Source: Caldifarciminota bacterium (GTDB taxonomy: Bacteria > Hydrothermota > Tepidihabitantia > Tepidihabitantales > Tepidihabitantaceae). Taken from it: a DNA stretch of 5,930 nucleotides. Position 1 is the first letter of the stretch. Each line of letters opens with the position of its first letter. The stretch lies in contig JAFGRF010000345.1 of the NCBI GenBank assembly GCA_016935295.1, positions 1 through 5,930 on the forward strand, in the 5' to 3' direction. Shown piece by piece: positions 1 through 4,183 of this stretch. Under the pieces are notes generated by a model that worked only from the letters and a program-made list of their open reading frames with translations, was not told where the DNA came from and searched no databases. A program made the translations under genes and the position numbers.

Positions 1-1
1 A

Positions 2-31
2 CCGGTCAAGAAGGTCCTGCTGGTCAGGTAG
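2..31 (+). CDS. C-terminal tail of a probable secreted protein (5' end outside window)
   Basis: Only the last nine codons and the TAG stop are present, reading PVKKVLLVR. A short basic-hydrophobic ending of the form KK-[hydrophobic]4-R/K is typical of type IX (Por) secretion C-terminal sorting domains, which usually finish with a strand such as KKxVLVR after a GxYxxR motif. That upstream motif would lie outside the window, so the assignment rests on nine residues. The frame was chosen because it alone gives this ending and is followed by clearly non-coding, repeat-rich DNA. If correct, the protein is exported across the outer membrane, which fits the lipoprotein-rich neighbourhood. It could also be the end of an unrelated protein. 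Confidence 0.45.
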   Translation, partial: PVKKVLLVR

Positions 32-46
32 GCATCGGGCCACGGG

Positions 47-59
47 GCGGCTGCGCCGC
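47..59 (+). repeat. Triloop hairpin after the left-edge gene
   Basis: GCGGC, loop TGC, GCCGC: a five-base GC-only stem 15 bases after the TAG stop at 29-31. It has no following T-run, so it is not a classical terminator. The same arm sequences with loop TTC occur at 1619-1631, three bases after another stop codon. A possible role in mRNA 3'-end stability is inference. Confidence 0.45.
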
Positions 60-69
60 GGCCTCCCGC

Positions 70-130
70 TTCAAGCCCCAAGCCGCAAGCATCAAGCTAG
101 CCAAGCCCAGGCCCAAGCCCAAGCCCAAGC
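70..130. repeat. CAAGC-unit tandem array, period 7 then 6
   Basis: Eight copies of CAAGC lie at 72-76, 79-83, 86-90, 93-97, 102-106, 114-118, 120-124 and 126-130. The first four are spaced exactly seven bases apart (NNCAAGC). After an irregular middle, the last three are six bases apart (CCCAAG unit). The change in period means this is not a simple microsatellite. It translates to repeated Ala-Trp on the minus strand, which is an artefact and not a gene. Slippage or repeated local duplication is the simplest origin. Confidence 0.8.
106..126 (-). other. Potential G-quadruplex motif
   Basis: The plus strand has CCC at 106-108, 112-114, 118-120 and 124-126, each separated by exactly three bases. 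The minus strand therefore has four GGG runs with three 3-nt loops, the canonical pattern for an intramolecular G-quadruplex. It lies inside the CAAGC array, so it may be a by-product of that repeat. Folding in the cell is not shown. Confidence 0.5.
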
Positions 131-155
131 TGACCGCTTCCGGCCACACGACCCC

Positions 156-276
156 TTGATCCCTCGATCCCCCGGTCCCTCTCCCCTGCACTTCTGACTT
201 GGCCTCCGCGGCCCGCCTGCTGCCGCGCGGGCAGGCCCCTGTCCGACAGTGCGTTCGCTCCCCAATCCCTCTCCTC
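156..276 (+). repeat. C/T-rich intergenic repeat block, copy A
   Basis: This stretch shares ordered landmarks with 791-923: TTGAT (156), CTCGATCCC (163-171), TGCACT (187) and an exactly identical 21-base segment at 256-276 that contains CCAATCCCTCTCCTC. The distance from CTCGATCCC to the 21-base segment is 93 bases here and 97 in the other copy. The sequence between the landmarks is diverged. It also contains an imperfect GC-rich inverted repeat (GCCTGC at 215-220 against GCAGGC at 231-236). It reads as a degenerate non-coding duplication. Confidence 0.55.
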
Positions 277-361
277 TGCCGATTCGTGCGCCCTTGCGCT
301 GCTTGACACGCATGGAGCTTCGGGAAAATAGGACACCGGATTCAATGCGTCACGACTTCCA

Positions 362-389
362 TTGACATCCAGGACCGAGGGACGATAAT
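362..389 (+). promoter_or_regulatory. Sigma70-type promoter upstream of the small hypothetical gene
   Basis: TTGACA (362-367), 16-bp spacer, GATAAT (384-389). The -35 box is perfect and the -10 box differs from TATAAT at one position. Expected transcription starts fall near 395-398, at or just after the first possible start codons of the next gene. The mRNA would then be leaderless or nearly so, unless translation starts further in. Confidence 0.6.
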
Positions 390-392
390 TTC

Positions 393-677
393 TTGTTGAC
401 TGGAAACCCCAATTGTGGACGTACGGACCTGCTGCCTGAAAGCCTGGTCGGCGCACTCAGGCTTTTCCTCGACGAGGTCGAGGAAGAGGCCGAGTTCGAA
501 GCCCGGTTCGGAAGGCCTCTGAAGGACCTGACCATCGACGAGCTCTGCGCAGCCACGTACGGCGGCACGACCATCGGAGAGAACTGGCCCAAGCGACCTC
601 AGTCCGACTGTGCCCCCGGCTCCAGTGAGCCCGGGTATAGCTGCGCCGAGGCCAACCGGCTGGTAACTCCGGTCTAG
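393..677 (+). CDS. Small acidic hypothetical protein
   Basis: A frame of 94 codons plus TAG. I do not recognise a family. Residues roughly 15-50 are rich in Leu, Glu, Asp and Phe and look like an amphipathic acidic helix (LFLDEVEEEAEFEARFG), followed by LKDLTIDELCAATYGG; the last third is rich in Pro, Ser and Cys. There is no signal peptide. From about codon 12 roughly four fifths of codons end in G or C, as expected for coding DNA here. The start is uncertain: an in-frame stop lies at 363-365, the only early candidates are TTG at 393 or 396, and neither has a Shine-Dalgarno. Both sit at the predicted transcription start. It could be a leaderless gene, a gene starting at an unusual codon, or the remnant of a longer one. 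Confidence 0.5.
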   Translation: MLTGNPNCGRTDLLPESLVGALRLFLDEVEEEAEFEARFGRPLKDLTIDELCAATYGGTTIGENWPKRPQSDCAPGSSEPGYSCAEANRLVTPV

Positions 678-732
678 CCAGGCAGCGGCGTCCCGCCCGT
701 CCCTCGAGAGCTACTCCAACGCAGCTCGGGTA

Positions 733-749
733 TCGAGCCGCAGGCTCGA
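733..749 (+). repeat. Triloop hairpin downstream of the small hypothetical gene
   Basis: TCGAGCC, loop GCA, GGCTCGA: a perfect seven-base stem 55 bases after the TAG at 675-677. No T-run follows. It could end or stabilise the upstream transcript, but the form is not that of a classical intrinsic terminator. Confidence 0.45.
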
Positions 750-790
750 GCCCAGGCTGGCTGATTCCGTTCACCCGACCACCGGACCGT

Positions 791-923
791 TTGATGCCTT
801 GGTCTCTCGATCCCTTCCTTGCACTGGTGCGATTCCAGCTTCTGCCGTCCAGCCCATGACATCTGAGACCGCCCGCTCCCGCGCTGCCTCACCCCTCCTC
901 CCCGCTCCCCAATCCCTCTCCTC
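791..923 (+). repeat. C/T-rich intergenic repeat block, copy B
   Basis: Second copy of the block at 156-276. It keeps the order TTGAT (791), CTCGATCCC (806-814), TGCACT (820-825) and the identical 21-base segment (903-923). Here the 21-base segment ends one base before a TTGACA -35 box, which is not so in copy A. The 678-971 interval has no credible gene and is otherwise occupied by the hairpin at 733-749 and the promoter that follows. Confidence 0.55.
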
Positions 924-924
924 G

Positions 925-953
925 TTGACATTCCTGCCGGCGAATCATACAAT
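925..953 (+). promoter_or_regulatory. Near-consensus sigma70-type promoter
   Basis: TTGACA (925-930), 17-bp spacer, TACAAT (948-953), followed by CG. The -35 box is perfect, the spacing optimal and the -10 box one mismatch from consensus. Transcription would start near 960, giving a leader of only about 12 bases that contains the ribosome site of the lipoprotein gene at 972. Confidence 0.8.
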
Positions 954-971
954 CGGAGCCGAGGAGACTGC

Positions 972-1616
972 ATGAACAGCAGAAAGGCATGGTTTGCGAC
1001 AGCAGCCCTGACATGGACGGTCGTGGGCGGCTGTCTCTATTCACCGATGGTGAGCCCGGACGTACTGGAGCCGGGCCAGACTTCTGCCGGAGCCAGCATG
1101 TACGGCGCCCGGGCCGGCCCGGTGCTCGGCAGGTTCGGGTACAGCTCCATCCATGGTCGTTGTGGGCTGGGCGGCGGGTACGAGATGGGATTCGGCTACA
1201 TGTGGCCGCTGGGCATCTACGTTGACGGCAAGCGGCAGTTGACCAGGCAGCCGCTTTCCGCCTTTGACCTGTGTCTGTCGGTTGACCGCCGAGCATCGTC
1301 CATCGAGGACTCGCTGGGCGGATATCCTCCCTGCTGGGTGCCCGGCGTCACGCCGTCGCTTGTTGTCGGCACCGAGTACGTGTGCGGCGGGGTGCAGGTC
1401 CTGGCCGGGGCCGAGATGGTGAGCCCGCGACCCAGGCTCTACTATTTCCCCGGACTCATCGCCGGGGCATCGTACTGGACGGACGAGAACCCGTTCCGGA
1501 TCGTGCCGAGTATGGGCCTGTTCATCGACCCCCATTTCGATCTGCGACCCCTGCGCTGGTTGGCCTCTGCCGGCGTGGCCGTCATGTTCGATTTCGGCAT
1601 CGCGACCGAGGAGTAG
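972..1616 (+). CDS. Predicted outer-membrane-associated lipoprotein, family not recognised
   Basis: 214 residues. The ATG is preceded by GAGGAG at 961-966 with a five-base gap. The N-terminus has Asn-Ser-Arg-Lys, a hydrophobic stretch and lipobox VGGC with Cys21, so export by Sec and lipidation are expected. The mature part has no domain I can name. It is rich in Gly and aromatic residues arranged in short alternating strands, for example GGGYEMGFGYMWPLGIYVDG (about 67-86), SLVVGTEYVCGGVQVLAG (about 130-147), a PGLIAGASYW stretch, and the last strand VAVMFDFGIA. That is compatible with a small beta-barrel or beta-sandwich envelope protein, but this is inference from pattern only. Three or more further cysteines in the mature part could form disulphides. 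It has its own promoter and is not tightly linked to the next gene. Confidence 0.82.
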   Translation: MNSRKAWFATAALTWTVVGGCLYSPMVSPDVLEPGQTSAGASMYGARAGPVLGRFGYSSIHGRCGLGGGYEMGFGYMWPLGIYVDGKRQLTRQPLSAFDLCLSVDRRASSIEDSLGGYPPCWVPGVTPSLVVGTEYVCGGVQVLAGAEMVSPRPRLYYFPGLIAGASYWTDENPFRIVPSMGLFIDPHFDLRPLRWLASAGVAVMFDFGIATEE

Positions 1617-1618
1617 CC

Positions 1619-1631
1619 GCGGCTTCGCCGC
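1619..1631 (+). repeat. Triloop hairpin just after the lipoprotein stop codon
   Basis: GCGGC, loop TTC, GCCGC begins three bases after the TAG at 1614-1616. It has the same stem as 47-59 with a different loop. There is no T-run. It may protect the 3' end or act as a weak pause site; this is inference. Confidence 0.45.
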
Positions 1632-1658
1632 AGAGCACCAATCGCCGGTCCCGAGCCA

Positions 1659-1674
1659 CCAATCCTCTTTCCTG
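1659..1674 (+). promoter_or_regulatory. Diverged CCAATCC pyrimidine element abutting a -35 box
   Basis: CCAATCCTCTTTCCTG sits immediately before TTGACA, exactly as the 16 bases at 909-924 sit before the promoter at 925. Ten of 16 positions are identical and all six differences are C/T exchanges. It may be a conserved upstream promoter element or the edge of the intergenic repeat; the sequence alone does not decide. Confidence 0.4.
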
Positions 1675-1702
1675 TTGACACCTCCGGTTCTGACAATACA
1701 AT
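1675..1702 (+). promoter_or_regulatory. Near-consensus sigma70-type promoter
   Basis: TTGACA (1675-1680), 16-bp spacer, TACAAT (1697-1702), then CG. Both hexamers and the trailing CG match the promoter at 925-953. The expected start near 1709 gives a leader of about 46 bases ahead of the PKD lipoprotein gene. Confidence 0.78.
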
Positions 1703-1744
1703 CGTGTCGTGTCCGAGAGTCCGCTGGCTCCGCGACCGTCTGAT

Positions 1745-1751
1745 AGGAGGT
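1745..1751 (+). promoter_or_regulatory. Strong ribosome binding site fixing the start at 1755
   Basis: AGGAGGT followed by AAC and ATG at 1755. The frame stays open upstream to a GTG at 1704, but that start has no ribosome site and would put 17 arginine-rich residues before the signal peptide. The strong site and the clean lipoprotein leader decide for 1755. Confidence 0.85.
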
Positions 1752-1754
1752 AAC

Positions 1755-3086
1755 ATGCGTACCGTGACCGTGTCCGCAGTTGTCTGCTGTCTGGTTTTGG
1801 CGTTGTTTGCCGGCTGTCAGCAGAACCAGCCGCCGGCAACGCCGCAGCTAACCGGCCCGGAGACGGGCATTCCGGGCAAATCCCTGACCTTCACCTACTC
1901 GACCACCGACCCCGAGAAGCAGAGCATCGCCTACCTGATATCCTGGGGCGATGGAAGCACTGAGGATTGGGACGAAGGGTACTCGAGTGGTGAGGAAGTA
2001 ACCAGGTCACACAAGTTCGCGGATTCCGGCTCCTACGTCGTGAAGGTGAAGGCAAGGGATACGAAAGAGGTTGAATCCGGGTGGTCGAACTCGCTTGCCG
2101 TCGCGGTGGCGTTCTGGCCGCCGGACCAGCCTCTGCAGCCGACCGGGCAGACAGCCTGCACGACCGGCGTCGCCACCACTTTCGCGACCAGGACGTCGCA
2201 CCCGCTTGGAGACAGCGTCTGGTTCCAGTTCGACTGGGGCGATACGATCGGGGACTGGGGCGGACCGGTCGCACCCGACTCGTTGTACAGCGAGGAGCAC
2301 AGCTTCTCCGTTGCCGGCACGCTTAACGTGATGGTGCGCGCCAAGGACGCCCGCGACCACGCGTCGCCGTGGTCAGACCCGCTCGCGGTCTCGGTTACGT
2401 TTGTCGCAGCACCGGCCAAGCCCGACGTCGTCTACCAACTGCTCAACAAGGGAGCAGCCCTGCGCCTGACCTGGGGCACCGTGCCCGACGCCAACTTCTA
2501 CGAGGTCAGGATCGATGATTCAGTCCACGCGATTACGGACACGAACTACCAAGTCACCGAACCGTGCGCGACGCTGGAGGTCAGAGCGGCCAAAGGCAGC
2601 CGGAAGAGCGACCCGGCAGTGATTCCAGTCGGTATGGTCGAAACCGCGCCGGTAGTGATCTACGGCATGAGCGACCCCGACACCGCCCACCACAATGGAT
2701 TCGGTATCGACACCGCAGGCACGGTGACTACGTACAGGCTCATCTCCGCCAACTACGCCAAGCTGGACTTCTATGCCGACGACAACCGTGGCGACTCGAT
2801 ATTCCTGATCAGCGCGGGCATACTGGGGACCAAGGGCAACGTGCTCAAGGACGCCGGCACCAGCGTGTACGACGAGGCGGAACTCGCCGACACAACCGGC
2901 TACGCGGACGAGAACCTGCTGGTCATGGACGGGGTATACTACCTCTGGCTCGACCCCACGAACAACGGCTGGAGCACCGACGACCACTTCGCCAAGACGA
3001 AGATCTCCCAGGTGTCCGGACGGCTGGTCTCAATGGAGGTCGTCGGCTATCAGCGCGTCGGCGGACTCCGCTGGCTGAGCAGGTAG
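1755..3086 (+). CDS. PKD-domain surface lipoprotein with FN3-like and unassigned C-terminal domains
   Basis: 443 residues. The signal peptide ends in LFAGC with Cys21 as the predicted lipidated residue, followed by a Gln/Pro-rich linker. Two PKD-like domains come next, at about 27-118 (hallmark SWGDG at 63-67) and about 122-216 (DWGD at 160-163). Each closes with the same kind of strand: KARDxxxxxSGWSxxLAVAV and RAKDxxxxASPWSxPLAVSV. Residues about 219-294 resemble a fibronectin type III domain (LRLTWGTVPDANFYEVRI). Residues about 296-443 form a domain I do not recognise, with YRLISANYAKLDFY, a GxYYLWLD strand and GWSTDDHF. PKD and FN3 domains are extracellular binding or spacer modules, so this is probably a surface-anchored adhesion or carbohydrate-contact protein; no enzyme motif is visible. 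It has its own promoter and is followed by a long stem-loop. Confidence 0.87.
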   Translation: MRTVTVSAVVCCLVLALFAGCQQNQPPATPQLTGPETGIPGKSLTFTYSTTDPEKQSIAYLISWGDGSTEDWDEGYSSGEEVTRSHKFADSGSYVVKVKARDTKEVESGWSNSLAVAVAFWPPDQPLQPTGQTACTTGVATTFATRTSHPLGDSVWFQFDWGDTIGDWGGPVAPDSLYSEEHSFSVAGTLNVMVRAKDARDHASPWSDPLAVSVTFVAAPAKPDVVYQLLNKGAALRLTWGTVPDANFYEVRIDDSVHAITDTNYQVTEPCATLEVRAAKGSRKSDPAVIPVGMVETAPVVIYGMSDPDTAHHNGFGIDTAGTVTTYRLISANYAKLDFYADDNRGDSIFLISAGILGTKGNVLKDAGTSVYDEAELADTTGYADENLLVMDGVYYLWLDPTNNGWSTDDHFAKTKISQVSGRLVSMEVVGYQRVGGLRWLSR

Positions 3087-3121
3087 ACACAGGGCCGGAG
3101 CCAAAACAGCCCTAGGACTCA

Positions 3122-3157
3122 GGCGGGATTCGGGAAAACACCTTCCCGAATCCCGCC
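3122..3157 (+). terminator. Long perfect stem-loop after the PKD lipoprotein gene
   Basis: GGCGGGATTCGGGAA (3122-3136), loop AACACC, TTCCCGAATCCCGCC (3143-3157): 15 perfectly paired bases beginning 36 bases after the stop. The downstream sequence, GCGTCACGAG, has no T-run, so it departs from the standard intrinsic terminator. It may still end transcription, block 3' exonucleases, or be a copy of a dispersed palindromic element. Confidence 0.6.
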
Positions 3158-3199
3158 GCGTCACGAGCAAACGGCCCAAGGCCCGTTGGAGGCGACGCA

Positions 3200-3217
3200 G
3201 GTCCCTGGTCCCTGGTC
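3200..3217 (+). repeat. Short GGTCCCT direct repeat
   Basis: GGTCCCT, GGTCCCT, GGTC in tandem, period seven. Related GATCCC and GGTCCCT words occur in the C/T-rich block at 156-180, suggesting a common low-complexity intergenic sequence family in this genome. Confidence 0.6.
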
Positions 3218-3275
3218 TTGAATCCAGCTCCCCTGCCTGCAGCGGTCGCCAGGGCACTGGCCGGGCAGGAAAACC

Positions 3276-3303
3276 TTGACCAGACCTTGCCGACAGCTAG
3301 AAT
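3276..3303 (+). promoter_or_regulatory. Sigma70-type promoter upstream of the small lipoprotein gene
   Basis: TTGACC (3276-3281), 16-bp spacer, TAGAAT (3298-3303), then CC. Each hexamer has one mismatch to consensus. The expected start near 3310 leaves a leader of about 90 bases, much longer than for the other two lipoprotein genes. Confidence 0.6.
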
Positions 3304-3390
3304 CCGGTCTGCATGAGAGGAATAGCGCGGCGCGGAACTGGTCCGTCGCCGTCACGCACAGACCATTGGAGTCCGGAAACTTCCGAGCAC

Positions 3391-3397
3391 AAGGAGG
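3391..3397 (+). promoter_or_regulatory. Strong ribosome binding site fixing the start at 3402
   Basis: AAGGAGG with a four-base gap to ATG at 3402. The frame is open back to a TTG at 3276, but that codon overlaps the -35 box and has no ribosome site, and the extension would put 42 residues before a typical lipoprotein leader. Confidence 0.85.
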
Positions 3398-3401
3398 CTC
3401 A

Positions 3402-4109
3402 ATGCTGAAGAGGATTGTACTGCTCGCGTTCGTCGTGGTCGCGGTGGCGTTCATGGGCAGTTGCACCAAGGCGACCAAGCTGGTCGGCACGCTGATTCTC
3501 CAGACAGGCCAGACCGGCGACGTGCAGAACTGCAAGGTTCAGCTCTTCGTTTCATCGGACCTTACCGGCAGCCCGGTGATGGAGGTCGCGTCGCAGCAGA
3601 ACACGGCCGTCAATTCCCCATTCGAATTCAAGGATCCGGTTGAAGGCTACTACTACCTGATCGCGTGGAAGGACCTGAACGGCGACGGTGTGGTCAGCGA
3701 CAAGGACATCGTCGGCATTCACGGCGGCACCTATACGCCGGGACAAGGCGGAACCCAGGTCACGGTCAAGGACGGCCAGACCACGGACGTCGGCAACATC
3801 ACGATGCTCATCTACAAGCAACTGGTGATCAACGCCTCGGGCAGCCGGCAGAGCGGCGGAACCGAGACGAAGTTCAGCTATTCCTTCAACTACGACGTCA
3901 ATGTCACTTCGTTGACCATCACGTTCCCCGGCTACAGCCCGATCGTCGACGCACCCGCGCCTGGCGCCAAGACGGCCGGGACCGCCTACGATACCGATAC
4001 GTACAACGTCGGCGGCGGCCAGATGCCAACCGGTGCTCACACGCTCCAGTTCATTGGGACGTGGGAAAGTAACGCTTTCGACATCACCGTTACGGTCAAC
4101 ATCGGTTAG
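3402..4109 (+). CDS. Small lipoprotein with an EF-hand/dockerin-like calcium loop
   Basis: 235 residues. The leader MLKR plus a hydrophobic run ends in FMGSC with Cys21 predicted to be lipidated. Residues about 26-135 look like a transthyretin/carboxypeptidase-regulatory-type beta-sandwich: LVGTLILQ at the start, then GYYYLIAWKDLNGDG (82-96). The loop from D91 has Asp91, Asn93, Asp95, Gly96, Val98 and Asp102, matching the 12-residue calcium-binding pattern with Asp in place of the usual final Glu. Residues about 140-235 form a second beta-rich part (LVINASGS, FSYSFNYDVNVTSLTITFPGY, HTLQFIGTW, FDITVTVNIG), perhaps an Ig-like domain. No catalytic residues are apparent. It is probably a periplasmic or surface structural or binding lipoprotein. 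It has its own promoter and leader and ends 74 bases from a convergent gene. Confidence 0.83.
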   Translation: MLKRIVLLAFVVVAVAFMGSCTKATKLVGTLILQTGQTGDVQNCKVQLFVSSDLTGSPVMEVASQQNTAVNSPFEFKDPVEGYYYLIAWKDLNGDGVVSDKDIVGIHGGTYTPGQGGTQVTVKDGQTTDVGNITMLIYKQLVINASGSRQSGGTETKFSYSFNYDVNVTSLTITFPGYSPIVDAPAPGAKTAGTAYDTDTYNVGGGQMPTGAHTLQFIGTWESNAFDITVTVNIG

Positions 4110-4128
4110 CTGGGACCGGAAAGCCACT

Positions 4129-4160
4129 AGAAGGAGGAGCCTCAGCTCCTCCTTCTCTTT
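4129..4160 (+). terminator. Intrinsic terminator between convergent genes
   Basis: AGAAGGAGGAGC (4129-4140), loop CTCA, GCTCCTCCTTCT (4145-4156): a perfect 12-bp stem 20 bases after the lipoprotein stop, followed by CTTTGCTT. The short T-rich tail favours the plus strand. On the minus strand the sequence leaving the stem is TAGTGGCTTTCC, a poorer tail, though the hairpin could also serve the ATPase gene. Confidence 0.72.
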
Positions 4161-4183
4161 GCTTCCGGTTGTTGCGACCCGAG

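Larger units (their letters stand above)
32..392. other. Intergenic region with repeats and a promoter
   Basis: No convincing gene is seen here on either strand; the open frames present are low-complexity translations of the repeats. From left to right it holds a small triloop hairpin (47-59), an array of CAAGC units (70-130), a strongly C/T-rich block (156-276) that recurs at 791-923, and a promoter (362-389) for the next gene. On the plus strand much of 137-290 is poor in G, a strand asymmetry unlike the coding sequence nearby. Confidence 0.7.
3087..3401. other. Intergenic region with stem-loop, short tandem repeat, promoter and leader
   Basis: No full-size gene is supported. It contains the perfect stem-loop at 3122-3157, the GGTCCCT repeat at 3200-3217, an AATCC pyrimidine tract at 3221-3237 that resembles 264-280 at 14 of 17 positions, the promoter at 3276-3303 and a leader of about 90 bases before the next start codon. 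Confidence 0.65.

Noticed and set aside
70..130. CRISPR-like array
   Set aside because: Units are five to seven bases with no spacers, far too short for CRISPR repeats, and no cas gene is nearby.
303..331. TTGACA at 303-308 as a further promoter upstream of the small gene
   Set aside because: At 16-18 bases downstream only AAAATA/AAATAG is found, a poor -10 box. The promoter at 362-389 is better and closer.
92..456. Minus-strand open frames with repeated Ala-Trp or Gly-Leu over the left intergenic region
   Set aside because: They are translations of the CAAGC repeat and C/T-rich block, with no ribosome site and no protein-like composition beyond the repeat.
1041..1535. Long minus-strand frame opposite the 972-1616 lipoprotein, and similar ones opposite the other genes
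   Set aside because: The plus-strand genes have ribosome sites, promoters and export signals. The opposite frames are rich in Arg, Pro and His, as expected of shadows in GC-rich DNA.
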